A DNA stretch of 54,055 nt from JBMOJK01 sp049315825 (GTDB taxonomy: Bacteria > Patescibacteriota > Gracilibacteria > BD1-5 > UBA2023): positions 1-54,055 of the forward strand of contig JBMOJK010000007.1 of assembly GCA_049315825.1 (NCBI GenBank), given 5' to 3'. Below the pieces are notes generated by a model. That model worked only from the letters and a program-made list of their open reading frames with translations. It did not search any database and was not told the origin of the DNA. Positions 29,014 to 40,370 of this stretch are shown here, in pieces (the first letter of the stretch is position 1; the number at the start of each line of letters is the position of its first letter). Made by a program: the position numbers and the translations under genes.

Positions 29014-32000
29014 CTAGGCTGCAGCCCCAGGGGCTTTGAGCGTCTTAATTGTCTGAACCGTCGTTAGTTTTCTAATATCTGCGGCGGTTTTTGGTTTTAC
29101 AGGCTTTAGATCAATCTTCTCTGGTCTATGATAGCAGTAACCTTGCACTGTGAGATCGAGGATATCAATCACTTTAAGAAGGTGTGTTTCATGTGGTTCG
29201 ATCTGCTCGATTGTACACTTACCCCCCTTTCATATCCATGATGCAATGTGATTGAAGAATCCAGCTGTATTATTGTTGATAGTCTGACTTACTGAAATAG
29301 CATGTCTGAGCTGTGCTATGTCTCTGATCTCCTCTCATTGCCAGCTTGTCATTATGGTATTGAGCTCTTCGAGATTTATCTTGTATACCGCATCAAATTT
29401 AATCTCATCGCCACATCAGAAAAGGTTGAGTGATTGAAGTTCGGCTACAAAAGGGGCATTGTTGCTTCCTGAGCCAAAGTCATCAACTGCGAAGTGCATT
29501 CCAAGGCTCTTGAGAGCTCGCATATTTTCGATTGTTGGTGAATTGCTATCACCATGAATCGTAAGATCAAGTACTTGTGTTTCGAGAATTTCAAAAGTAA
29601 GTCTATCTGGATCCACCCCGGAAAGTGCAATCTGCTCTCGGGTGAAATCTACAAAATCTTTCTGAGCAAACTGATCGCCTCGTATGTTCATGGATACAGG
29701 GGTGCCAAGTTTTCTAGCAGCCTGGAAATGTAGTCTGAGGATTTTTTTGGAGAATTCACTGTAGATGCCAAAAACATCCAAGTATGCAAATACTTCTGCG
29801 GTTGAAAACTGGATATTTCCGTAATTAAAGCGTGTCAAAAGTTCTGAGCCTACACACTTGTCATGTAGGAACTTTTTTTGGTGCACTACCACAATTTCTA
29901 GCTCATCTCCTCAGTCTAATATGAGACGGCGTAGCATTGCATATTTATTAATATCTACGTAGTCTAATTCATTTTTTGACTCGAGTTTTTTGTATTTTTC
30001 AACAGGGATCAGCTTCCCGATGTGTTCTGGTGGAGTGGCCTGTTGAATAAAATATGCGAGCTGACTTACTGCAATTTCAGTGACGATTTTATTGAGTTCT
30101 CCATGATGAATAGATACCCCATCTTTTTCGAGTGTAAGACCACGCTCGATCATGGTCTTGCTTTCGATTGGATATTCGATGCGCATAAAGTACCCAAACC
30201 CAATATCAATAAGATCAGATTGAAGCGAATCTCCTAGCTTGCACCCAAAAAACCTCTTTTCTCGAATGGATACATTAAACATTCCATCATAAGCACGAAA
30301 AATAACCCCAGCAATCTCATTGAGAAAACTGTGTACGTGTTGGTGTTCAAGTTTTCCGTCTGCTCGAAAATCCCGTACGATGCGATAAATATCATCGTTT
30401 ACTTGAGTCCTGATTGCATTGTCGTAGTTTACAAACTCTGCTGAATCCAGCACAAGATCAAATCCAGCGTAAGCCCTCCAGTACGTTTCTTTTTTTCGAC
30501 TATTGGTAGGCCGGATGCTGATTTTATAGGGACGCCCCTTTCGTCTAGTTGCCCAACTTTCGTGGTATGACTCAAGAAAGATGCTGCCCATTTCGATGAG
30601 CGCTGTGCATTTCTCGCTTTCGATTGATTCTGTATTATGAAGCTTGAGTCATTTAACAAAGAATGTCTCTGCTTTGCTGCCTATATATATTGAGCTCTGT
30701 CGGTGTGTGAGGGTATAGAGGTTGGCAAGGCGTATATTGATGTTTCCAACGAGACCAAGATGGATGGGGTGATGAGGTACTCCGTCAAGATATCGTTCAA
30801 GCTGAGAAAATTGATCTTCGTTTTCAATTAAGAATTCTTCGTTTGCTTTTTCAAGGCGCGCAAGAATTTCCTCAATCATGCGCAGAATATAAGCTTGATG
30901 ATTATCCATCTGGGGATAATCAAATTCTTTTTGGGTGTTACCAAGAAGATTCCTGAGGAGGATGATCAGATTTCATTTTGATGTAAATTGAGTAGGAAGT
31001 AGCTCAAGTAAGTCTGATACTATATTGAGTTCTGCCTGATTTGCTGCATCAATTGATGATTCATAGGCGCTTTCTGGTTCAGTTATGCCGGGCGTATGAA
31101 AGCTAAAGTAGTGTGGATTATAGCCTACAAGATGGTTTTCGAGGGTTTCAATTTTCTCGGCAGCATTTGTTGCATCCATTGCCTCGAATAACTCACTTTC
31201 ATTTGGTGCAATTGTATCCCATCTCATTCGTTTTCAGTATACCTCATGGAAAATTCCAACCATGGTTTTTGTCGCATTGAGACAATCCTCTTGTCCTGTT
31301 TTCTTGCATCGTAGAACACTTGCACTATAACGAAAGTCACATGTCATGCGCTGCAGCATGGCAAATCGCTCAATTTTCTGATTGATTTCAGCCTGTTTGA
31401 GTTTTCCGACGAGAGGAGAAGAGACGAGATTGAGGTATTTGTTTTGAAGTTCTATAAGTGTTTCGCAGTTTGTAATTTGCTCATGCCAGCCATTCTTTGT
31501 CCATGGGTAAAGATATGCCTGATAATTATTCTTGAAATTAGCGCAAATAATCTCAGCGGCAACCATTCCGATTTCATGTTTGTTGACTGAAAAATACTTT
31601 TTATTAAGTGATTCAATCTTAGTGAGTGCAGTCGTGTAAATTTCTCAAATCTCATCTTTCATAAATCGATCCGGCAGTTTCGTTTCTATGAAATTTATCA
31701 AAAGTGAAAAAACGCGACGCATTTTGAGAACCATGATTTCTCTGTTGTCGAGCGTACTAATTGGCCAGTCAGCAAAAATAGCATCCAGGAATGACTCGAA
31801 GGCAAACACACCGTTTTCGTCTTTAGTGAGTAATCTTCCATCAGGACTTCCAATAACCCAGGCACGAAAGGCAATAAAGTCACGTGTTTGTTGTGAAAAA
31901 TGTGCTCGTGAAAGATCGGTTTCAGTGTCAAAATATGCAAGCAAGTTCCGATCTGCCTTCTCATTTATTTCGGGATATTTTTCGCGAAAGGGAAGAAGGT

Positions 32001-32178
32001 TTTCTGTAGTAAATGCCTCTTGTTCTACCTGTGCAAATGCTGCAATAAATTCAGGATGAGTATGGCGAGAATTTGAAAATATCTCTACAATTCGCTCTGG
32101 CGTGTAGTATTCTGTGTACTTTGTAGTCTCTGACTGACTATTTTGCTCTAAGTGCAACGAAGGAGGAACGCTATTCAT
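29014..32178 (-). CDS. Large EAL-domain protein with degenerate GGDEF-like region
   Basis: The 1054-aa product is assembled over at least eight TGA codons read as Gly. No membrane helix was seen. The first 500 residues are helical without known motifs. Residues about 560-660 look like a GGDEF domain with FDLVLDSAEFVNYDN and, at the GGDEF position, AYDGMFNVSI, so cyclase activity is unlikely. The C-terminal 300 residues are an EAL domain: GSELLTRF (EAL site), VSMNIRGDQF, LTFEILET, FAVDDFGSG, the Lys of EIKFDAV, and TVQGYCYHRPEK. Most metal ligands look kept, so it may hydrolyse c-di-GMP. A c-di-GMP enzyme is unexpected in such a reduced genome. The ATG at 32178 has no Shine-Dalgarno. Confidence 0.75.
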
Positions 32179-32356
32179 GGGCGCATCTTATCCCGATTTC
32201 ATAGGAATCAAAACTACTTGAGCGAGTAAATTTGACTTAGTGTCTAAGATTATGTTTAATATAACTCGCGAACACGTTTCGTCTCCATAATTATTTTGAA
32301 CATGGGTTGCTAAAAATAAAAACTTTCACACCTACAAAGATGGGAGTGTGAACAAG

Positions 32357-32385
32357 AAAAATCGGCCAAATTAGCCGATTTTTTT
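32357..32385. terminator. Terminator of the rnr/rsmE transcript
   Basis: AAAAATCGGC/GCCGATTTTT, a 10-bp stem with a seven-base loop. It lies within the 225-base gap between rnr and the EAL gene, which also holds a TTCACAC/GTGTGAA hairpin at 32326-32352 and otherwise nothing recognisable. Confidence 0.8.
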
Positions 32386-32403
32386 ATGTCTGATTTTCAC
32401 AGG

Positions 32404-34242
32404 TTACACTTCCATATTGATGAGATCTACGCGACGCATGCGGATGTCGACGGATTCGAGTCGAACTGTGATTTTCGCTCCTACATCGATTTTGATACGC
32501 TTCGTGTATTTTGATATGGCGCAAAATCCCTCGATACTTGGCATGAATTCTACAAAATATCCATTCTCCAAAACAGTTGATACAACCCCTGAGAATGTTT
32601 GTCCGATGAATGGGGTGAGGTATTGGCAGATTTTGAGGTCTCGAAAGTCGTATTCGAGTCGCTCAGCTCGTCGCTCGAGTGTGGAAGTGATGCGCGCAAC
32701 TTTCGGCATATGGTTTGCAAAACGTGCTCGCTCGGCTTGGTTGAGGTCTTTGTGGAGCTCGTGCTTGATAAGTCGGTGGATCTGGAGGTCCGGATAGCGA
32801 CGGATCGGCGAGGTGAAATGACTGTACGCCCGAAGTGCAAGTCCGAAGTGACCGAGACATTTCTCACTGTAGAGTGCTTTGCTCATCGCGGTGAGAAGGG
32901 GCTTGGTCGAGTATCCTTCTGGATCTCGCAGTCGGATCGCTGCAACCGCGAGCTGGATATCTTTTGGCTTAATCTTGCGTGGATGTTCGAGATCGAACGG
33001 GACTCCAAAGGCATCAAAGGTATCTTTGAGTCGCTTAACACCCTCGTCGGTTGGCTGATCGTGCACGCGATACAAGAACGGAACTCGCTTCGCGATACTC
33101 CACTTGGCTACTTCTTCGTTTGCGATCACCATGAATGCTTCGATGAGGTCATGAGATTCGAGGTGTTCACGAGGGAGGATTTTCACAACCTTTCCGTTCT
33201 CGAGTATGAGTTTGGTTTCGCGGGAAGGGAATTGGATTTTTCATTCTCCAAATCGACGTTTGTCGAGGATATGTTTGAGCTTCCATGCATGAGAAAGCAT
33301 GGCGAGTACAGTATCTGAGAGGGTGTCAGATTTTCCAGTATCGTAGGCCTGTTGGACTTCTTCGTAGGTCCCGCGGTGCGCGGTCTGGATGAGGCTTTCG
33401 TAGAGGTGTGTACTGAGTACTTGTCCCTGTGAGTCGATGTGCATGTCGACTGAGAGGCAGAATTTCGCGGAGCCTGGATGGAGGGAACAGAGTTCGTTGG
33501 AGAGCTCTTTGGGGAGCATCGGTATCACGCGGTCCGCGAGATAGATACTCGTCCCACGCCTGAGTGCTTCTCTATCGAGAGAGGTGCCTTCTGTGACGTA
33601 TTCGGCTACATCGGCGATATGGACACTCAGGATATATCCTTCTTTGGTTGGCACGACTTCGATGGCATCGTCGAGGTCTTTTGCATCAGCTCCATCGATC
33701 GTGATGATCGTACGACCGCGGAGGTCTTTGCGATGAGGGCCGATTTTTCCTGTTTTGAGTGATCGTGCTTCTTGTTCGACTCGGTGGGTGAAGTTCTGTG
33801 GAACTCCGGTGCTCGCGATGAGGAGATTTTCTTCAAACTCGAAATCTGTCTCACGACCAATGACGCTAGTCAGGATCGCAAAAGTCTGCACTCCAGATCC
33901 TGCAATCTCGACTCCAACGGTCGTCCCAGGCTGAGGGAAGGGGATACGATTTTCAGAGATGATTACGATCTTGCCTTCTGGCGAGAAAAGCTTGATGATC
34001 GGAATCTTCTTCGAATACGTAAAAATACCGAACTTCGGTGTAGTGGATCGCTTATCGATGCGCACGATTCGCGCCTCTTGTCGATCATAGCCAGAGGGAA
34101 GTCTATGGAATGTTACTTCATCCCCATCAAACGCGCCGCGAGACTTCGAACCATGCACAAAAATACTCGTTCCATCTTCTAGATCGATGAAACCGAAGTT
34201 CCCGTTTGCTTGTTTGAATATTCCTGTTTCTGTATTTTTCAC
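32404..34242 (-). CDS. rnr: Ribonuclease R (RNase II/R family)
   Basis: The 612-aa product is a 3'-5' exoribonuclease. After cold-shock-like domains (GIFKQANGNFGFIDLEDG, FVHGSKSRGAFDGDEV), the RNB catalytic domain shows TIDGADAKDLDDAIEV with the metal-binding Asp set, followed by YILSVHIADVAEYVTEGT, RRGTSIYLADRVIPMLP and LALRAYSHFTSPIRRYPDLQ split over the active channel. An S1 domain ends the protein. At 612 residues it is shorter than the E. coli enzyme because the N-terminal helix-turn-helix is absent. One TGA (33241-33243) is read as Gly. It helps degrade structured RNA and tmRNA targets. Confidence 0.93.
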
Positions 34243-34265
34243 GAGAAGAGTATACGGAGATTTGT

Positions 34266-34961
34266 CTACTTTTGGATATTTTTCGCAAGAAAAGCAGCAC
34301 AGACTCCCGCAGTCTCCGTGCGTAGTACACGAGAACCGAGGCTGATGGATGTGATGTTTTTCTCTCTAAAATACGTCCGTTCTACATCTGACCAACCGCC
34401 TTCCGGACCGATAAAAATCGTGCATTCACGCAGAGTGTCACCTACGAAGTTCGCAAAAGCGGGTGCTTCTTTGGTATCTGTGACGAATCCTGGTAGATCG
34501 ATCTCTGGGATATTTTTCACAAATGTGATCACTGGTAGTACGTCTCATCCACACTGTTCTACCGCCTCTTTTGCGATATCGAGCAGTCTTGGTTTTTTCT
34601 TTTCAAGCAGTGCAAGTGGCTGTGAGCGTTCAGACGGGAAAAATACAAATTCGTCCACTCCTACTTCCACACATTTCTGGATGATGTATTCGAGCTTTTC
34701 GATCTTATTGGGGAGTGACTGACAAAGCACAACGCGCGTACTCGTATCCCTGGATTTCTGGATGGAATCTACGCGCTTGAGTATGATCTGTGACTTCGAA
34801 ATATCCATAATCTCGTACACCTCATCTACAAAATTTCCCGCAAAAAAAATACACACATCACCCTTCTGCATACGCAGTACCCGCGAAATCTGATGATGCA
34901 TATCCGCATCACGAATAATGAGCTCATCTGTGAGCTTCCCCTCAGTATAAAATCTCTGCAT
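34266..34961 (-). CDS. rsmE: 16S rRNA m3U1498 methyltransferase RsmE
   Basis: The 231-aa product is a SPOUT-fold methyltransferase. The N-terminal PUA-like part (RFYTEGKLTDELIIRDADMHHQISRVLRM as its opening, split) is followed by the knotted domain with IFIGPEGGWSDVE and SLGSRVLRTETA, the SAM-binding motifs. The TGA at 34545-34547 sits in EAVEQCG-G-DV, near the position where the family has EQSGR. The genes rnr and rsmE are in tandem with a 23-base gap. ATG 34961 matches the family N-terminus. Confidence 0.92.
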
Positions 34962-35004
34962 GCTGGAAGTATACCCGAAGAATCTTCGGTTAGAAATTTT
35001 GTAT

Positions 35005-35033
35005 AAAAAAACTCCCCCGATGAATTGGGGGAG
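35005..35033 (-). terminator. Terminator of the orphan at 35551
   Basis: CTCCCCC/GGGGGAG, a 7-bp stem with eight bases of loop, followed on the minus strand by a T-tract (As at 35005-35010). Confidence 0.8.
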
Positions 35034-35053
35034 AGTGGTGCTGGTCATTACAC

Positions 35054-35551
35054 TTACGCTGCTTTGTGTATATCGGCGATTGTTATAGCGCCGATATAGT
35101 ACTCAAATTTTCCGCAGTGCAATGATGAAAGGGATTCAACCAGAAATGCCTCATCAGCACTCTGATTGTTCATTTCATCTGCCAGTGCCTGACAGTAGCC
35201 CCGATCACTCTTCAAAAGTTGAACAATGATTGAAGCAAAGGCCTCTTCGTCTGTAAGCACCCCTGGGACAGTGGCGTTTACATAGAAGTTTCCAATAGTC
35301 GAGTAATTGGCACGCAGATTTACATTTATTATAAACTGCTTGCGTAATTCATAGGCACTGTCTTCCGGCAAACCAAGACGCATGTTCACAACAGTACGAT
35401 TTTTTGTTACATTTTCGGGCAAACGATGCTCGATTCCTGTATGAAACAGGCTTCTTGCAACGTAATCCCCGATCACGCCACTCAAATCATCTATTGCTTG
35501 AGCGCTGGCAGACCCCGGAGGGGGGCCTGTTTTATCTACTAAGCGAAGCAT
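35054..35551 (-). CDS. Orphan protein with strong Shine-Dalgarno
   Basis: The 165-aa product (MLRLVDKTGPPPGSASAQ...) has no recognised domain and looks mixed alpha/beta. It is preceded by AAGGAGG four bases before ATG 35551, the best Shine-Dalgarno in the window. All Gly codons are GGN. The 200-base upstream region is AT-rich and may hold a structured leader. It ends in TAA and its own terminator follows. It belongs with the orphans starting at 9057, 15625 and 43360. Function unknown. Confidence 0.7.
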   Translation of the reverse strand: MLRLVDKTGPPPGSASAQAIDDLSGVIGDYVARSLFHTGIEHRLPENVTKNRTVVNMRLGLPEDSAYELRKQFIINVNLRANYSTIGNFYVNATVPGVLTDEEAFASIIVQLLKSDRGYCQALADEMNNQSADEAFLVESLSSLHCGKFEYYIGAITIADIHKAA

Positions 35552-35767
35552 GTAGCCTCCTTATATTGGGTTTATATTCGAGCTGCAGACTCAAGGAACC
35601 CAACCTTTTAGCCAACAACAATTATATACCCTGTTTTGCAGTATATAATCAATAAACTTGTAGTCAGAAATACTATTTTGTCAAAGAGTGTAACGTATAG
35701 TGATTTTGGCAAGCAAATATTGTTGCTGGGTTTGACTTTTTTGGTGAAATTGAGATCATAGTTTCAT

Positions 35768-36658
35768 ATGAAAAATGTACTATCTTTCCCCGCTCCCAAG
35801 AAAGATCCCCCTGAAGCCAAGAACTCAGCTCAGACCTTTGGGGGTGTTGAAAAATGAACTGATAGTAACAAGTTAACTGATAGTAACAAGTTAACTGATG
35901 GTACGAGTGCTAATGTAGTCTCTATCTTCAGCAGGCAGTGATTTCAGGCTCGTGATAAGGTTGAGCAAAATACAGTTCAAAAACCTCGACTTGCAGTTCC
36001 GATGGGAGAGAATGCTGTACAGTTTCACTACACATCTGCAGAAGCAGCTATCAAGAACCTTCCTACGCAATTCATGACTGCGGCTGGAAATGAAGCATAT
36101 ACAGATGTGCTCAGTGTGATTCATAGTACTGCACTCGAAGACTCAGCCAAGGTAAACGAAGAAATGTCCCTTGCACATATCGAAGGGATTCGGTTTAGCG
36201 GCGCAGAAGAACTTGCGAGCATATTCTTTAGCGAGCTTTCATCAAAGAAAGGCTATTACAACAAGTATATCTCCGGAAAAATTAAAGAATTTCAGAGTAA
36301 AATCCCAAATTCTAGTGAAAAAACTCAGGCACAAATCAATGCCTTTATTCAAAAGGCCAAGCTAGTAAACGGAACAATAAACAAGATTCATCGAAGGGAA
36401 TTTCTCAGCAGAGTCCATGAGATGATTCATGCAAAAACAGGTTGAGTTACTCAGTATGGTGACTTTGCTAACGCATCGAAGTTTAGAAGTATTATCTGAC
36501 TTTCAGCTGCAGAGTTTGAAGTGCTTCCGCCTGACGTGAAGAACCTCGTTGATAACTTCCAGAAGTACATGAATGTTTACTTTGAAAACTTCAAGGTGCA
36601 CAGCACAAGTGATCACAAAGAAGCAGTATCTACAACTTTTGTAAATCTTGCAAGCTAA
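35768..36658 (+). CDS. Hypothetical soluble protein
   Basis: The 296-aa product reads four TGA codons as Gly. The N-terminal 80 residues are disordered-looking (KNVLSFPAPKKDPPEAKNSA) and include a short tandem repeat, DSNKLT twice, from two copies of an 18-base unit at about 35855-35891. The rest is helical (EEMSLAHIEGIRFSG, KKGYYNKYISGKIKEF, RREFLSRVHEMIHAKTG). HEMIH resembles a metalloprotease HExxH motif, but no other support was found. A terminator follows at 36659-36685. Confidence 0.6.
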
Positions 36659-36685
36659 ACCAGTAATACTGCATTACTGGTTTTT
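36659..36685 (+). terminator. Rho-independent terminator
   Basis: ACCAGTAAT/ATTACTGGT stem followed by TTTTTT, directly after the TAA of the preceding gene. Confidence 0.85.
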
Positions 36686-36740
36686 TGTATATTTGTAAAG
36701 ATATGCGATAGATTTTTTATACGTAAATCCTATGTCTGCT

Positions 36741-36778
36741 AAAAATAAAACAGTAACTTCCGTTACTGTTTTATTTTT
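36741..36778 (-). terminator. Terminator containing the C39 gene stop
   Basis: A perfect 17-bp stem (36741-36757 with 36762-36778), with a four-base loop. The stop codon of the C39-like gene (36763-36765) is in the right arm. Confidence 0.8.
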
Positions 36779-38190
36779 GTTGGATAGATGGCTCCGTCGA
36801 AGTATGAGGCTTTGCGTTCGAGGGATTCGTAGGATTCCCAGATGACATTGGTAGTGGTTCACTCGTAGTAGCCGACTTTGAGAAGGTCACCGTTCTTGGA
36901 GAGTTCTGCACCGACAATGATACCAGTGTGTTCGCCGATATAGCCTGTTTTTATCTCACCAGCAGGAGTACGCCAGTCTATTTTATTGAATCCGTGTTTC
37001 GGATCATCAGAGAGAACATACCAGAAGAGTACAGGTTCGCCGGAGTAGAGGCTCCAGAGGATGTTGAATGCACTAAATTTATCAATGGTCGCAACTCGGT
37101 TGTATGTTGCAAGTTCTTGATTGATTACGGGGAGTGCGCCTTTTGGATGAATCCCGTATCCGGTGAGTTTATTGATATTAATGCTCTGTACGCCTCGTAC
37201 TTTCCCAACGAAGACCTTATCTGGATCACTCCAGAGTCGGACAGATTTACCGTTTTCTTGGATGAGATCGGGAAGGGACTCATCTTTGGGGAGTAGGGCA
37301 AATACGTCAGCTTCTGTAGTTCTTTTTGCTCCTGATTTCTCTCGGTAGTAATTGAAGAGATCTGCCATCGAGTTTGCTTCACACGAAAGGTTTTGTGCTT
37401 GCTTGGTGTGTTTGAGTGTGTCCTTGAGGTAGAGGCGGTCTGTTTTTCGTCCCTTGAAATCGATACTCGCTGTGACGTATGCCCGAGTGTATTTAGTATC
37501 AATACCGAGTCATTCCATCAGGATGGATTTACGCATGGTTCGTAGGTCTGCGTCACTCCAAGGTTTGAGTCCGATATTTCCGAAGACTCCTTTGAGTTCT
37601 GTGGATGGGAGGATTACACCTGTATTTGTAGTGATTCCTTTCTCTGCTGCGGCCATGATTCGCATAGAATCTTTTGAGATCGCTCCTGTTGCGATATTTG
37701 GAAGATCTTTGGATTTCCCAGCGATGTAGACGTAAGACTTGAATTCATCAGATGCTGGATCGATCGTTGCGCCGCTGAGCATGCGAGCTTCGACGATGGT
37801 GCGATACCGTGGGGAAGGCTCTGCCTTGAGTTCATTTGCGGTAACTGTGTCGTAGGCTTTTTTGAAGGTGTCGGCTCCATTTTTGATGAAAAGCTTTTCG
37901 GCGATTGTTCGCAGATGAGATTTGTAAAATGCAGTGACGGCGCGGTCGAGTTTGATCCGTGCACGGGCAAGTTCGAACTCATTTCCTCCAGTATTGATGA
38001 GTTTTTTGGTTTCTGCGATAATCTCAAGGATATTATCTGGATTTTCAGAGACTTTTTGTTCGAGAGATTCGAGAACTGGATTGGGTTTTGCTTCAGCGGG
38101 TTTTGTATTACTCGCGAGGCTTACACCCAAAAAATACGCCCCGAGTGAGAACGAGCAAATTGTGACGAGAAATAGGATGATTTTCTTCAT
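36763..38190 (-). CDS. Secreted C39-like cysteine peptidase domain protein
   Basis: The 475-aa product begins with a signal anchor (MKKIILFLVTICSFSLGAYF) and a helical segment of about 240 residues. The C-terminal part resembles Peptidase_C39_2: NLSCEANSMADLFNYY gives the catalytic Cys region, GEHTGIIVGAE the His, and LLKVGYYEG a third conserved strand. Proteins of this family cleave or remodel peptide bonds outside the cell, but the substrate here is unknown. Two TGA codons (37510-37512 and 36859-36861) are read as Gly. The ATG at 38190 is the first start before the signal peptide. Confidence 0.75.
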
Positions 38191-38268
38191 TGCGGGGCAG
38201 TATAAAGGCAAAATGTACTTCTCAAATCTTTTGTGGTCTTTTTGTGACTTTTTCGTACTATTCATAGC

Positions 38269-40341
38269 ATGCAACACGATACTCTCCTCCAAGATTCCCT
38301 TGATTTTCTCTCGGGGAAAACAGCCGTCACTCCTCATAATATCGAGGAATTGCGTAACATCATCCGCAAGCACAATGAGCTCTATTACCTCCACTCTGAT
38401 CCATTGGTCGATGATGGACAATATGACGGACTTTTTAAGTTGCTCGAAAAGCGTGAGCGTGAGTTAGGATTGTATGACCCTGCTTCGCCAACGAGTCGGA
38501 TCGATGTATTGCTGTCGCGACAGTTTGAAAAAGGGAAGCACCTCTCTGCGATGATCTCTCTCGATAATACCTACAATACGGAAGATATTCTCGATTTTGG
38601 AAAGCGAGCTCGAAATATCCTGGGGCGGGACTACGCGCTTCCGTCATGTTCGGAGCTTAAGTTCGATGGACTTGGAATCTCGATCTTGTACCGTGGTGGC
38701 AAGCTCACTCGTGCCCTTACTCGGGGCAATGGAGTAGAAGGAGAGGATGTCACGCTCAATGCCCTTGAGATCAGCAATATTCCGAAATTCATCTCCTATG
38801 AAGGTGAGATCGAAATTCGTGGTGAAGTGGTTATGCCACATAGCGCATTTGAGCGCGTAAACAAGGATCGTGCAGCAAATGGTGAAAAGCTTTTTGCGAA
38901 TCCTCGTAACGCAGCCTCTGGAAGTCTCAGACAACTCGATCCTATGATTACTCGATCACGAGGACTGCAGTTTTTTGCATACTCGGTTCCGTATTTTGAG
39001 CGGGATGAGAGTTTCGGGATTGATCAGTATCGAGCATATATTCGGCAGCTCGCTGACTGGGGATTTTCGATTTCGCCGTATTTTGAGTATTTCGAATCTA
39101 TTGAAGCGCTTGCAGAGCATGTGGCAGGACTTACAAAATCACAACTCGAGTTCGGGTTTGATATCGATGGGCTCGTGATCAAGTTCGATGAACTTGCGAT
39201 CTGGCGAGAGCTCGGGACAACTGAGCACCATCCAAGATCGGCGATCGCGTATAAGTTTCCGCAGGATGCTGTGCAAACGAAGGTAATATTCGTGGAGCAT
39301 TCTGTAGGTCGTACCGGTGCAATTACTCCGGTTGCACACTTAGAGGCGGTCAATGTCGGCGGTGTTATCGTGCGTCGTGCAACGCTTCATAATTATGAAG
39401 AAACAGATCGGAAAGATGTACGAATCGGGGATCATGTATTCATCGTGCGAGCCGGGGAAGTAATCCCAGAAGTGGTCTCATCTATCGCAACAGCTCGAAA
39501 CGGGAGTGAGATAATCATCGCGCCGCCTGAATTCTGTCCAAGCTGTGGTACAGCGGTTGTGAAAGATGAGTGAAAGGTGGCGCACTATTGCCCCAACAGT
39601 GCAACCTGTCCGGCGCAAACTTCCGGTGGGCTCAAGGCTTTTGTAAGCAAACATGCTGCAAATATCGACGGACTGGGTGAGAAGATTATTGATCTTTTCA
39701 TCGAACGAGGTTTTTTGACAGATTTTGTGTCGATCTATCGTCTGCATGGCTATCGAGACGCAATCTTGTCGATGGAAGGATTCGAAGAGAAGAAAACAGA
39801 CAATATTCTTGAGGCAATCGAAGGAAGTCGCAAGATGGAACTTGCAAGATTCTTACTCGCACTGTGTATCCCAGAAGTTGGACGCAAGACTGCGAAACTC
39901 CTCTCGGCTCATATCGCCGGGAAAAAGACCGAAGAGCTTAACCTGCTTCAGACACTTGATTCACTTACTTATGAGGAACTTCTCGCGATCAAGGACATTG
40001 GTCCAGTCGGTGCAGAAGAAGTGATCGACTTTATCGCGGACAATCATGAGATGCTGGAGCGATTGCTTGCTGAAGTTCAGCCGGCAATCCCAGTCGTTGC
40101 TGCGGCAGGCGGGACACTTTCTGGTATGTCGTTTTGTGTAACGGGATCATTTGCATCCAAATCCCGAGATGAGATCCATGAGATCATCGAGGCACAGGGT
40201 GGGGAGGTACGTTCGAGCGTCTCTGCAAAACTCACTTATCTCATCGTTGGGGTAGATGCTGGCTCAAAGCTTGATAAAGCAAAAGAACTCGGAGTAAAAA
40301 TACTCTCACTCGAAGAATTCGAAACGATGATTGAAGGATAA
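38269..40341 (+). CDS. ligA: NAD+-dependent DNA ligase
   Basis: The 690-aa product seals nicks using NAD+. The Ia domain opens the protein (LYYLHSDPLVDDGQYDGLF), the adenylated Lys131 is in CSELKFDGLGISI, followed by FANPRNAASGSLRQLD and the OB fold. The zinc finger is CPSCG...HYCPN...CPAQ, in which TGA (39571-39573, residue 435) encodes the Gly after VVKDE. Helix-hairpin-helix repeats (IDGLGEKIIDLF, IKDIGPVGAEEVIDF) and a BRCT domain (SGMSFCVTGSF...) follow. Stop TAA lies inside the terminator palindrome. Confidence 0.95.
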
Positions 40342-40370
40342 TAAAAAGGCTCGTGAGAGCCTTTTTATTA
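40339..40370. terminator. Palindromic terminator holding both stop codons
   Basis: A 14-bp stem around a GTGA loop. TAA of ligA (40339-40341) and the TAA of the convergent gene (40370-40368) form its outer ends. Confidence 0.85.

Noticed and set aside
32599..33318. Long plus-strand open frame of 239 codons
   Set aside because: Antisense of rnr, whose catalytic motifs are clear.
36415..36430. HEMIH as a metalloprotease zinc site in the hypothetical protein at 35768
   Set aside because: Only the short motif matches; no third ligand or membrane context was found.
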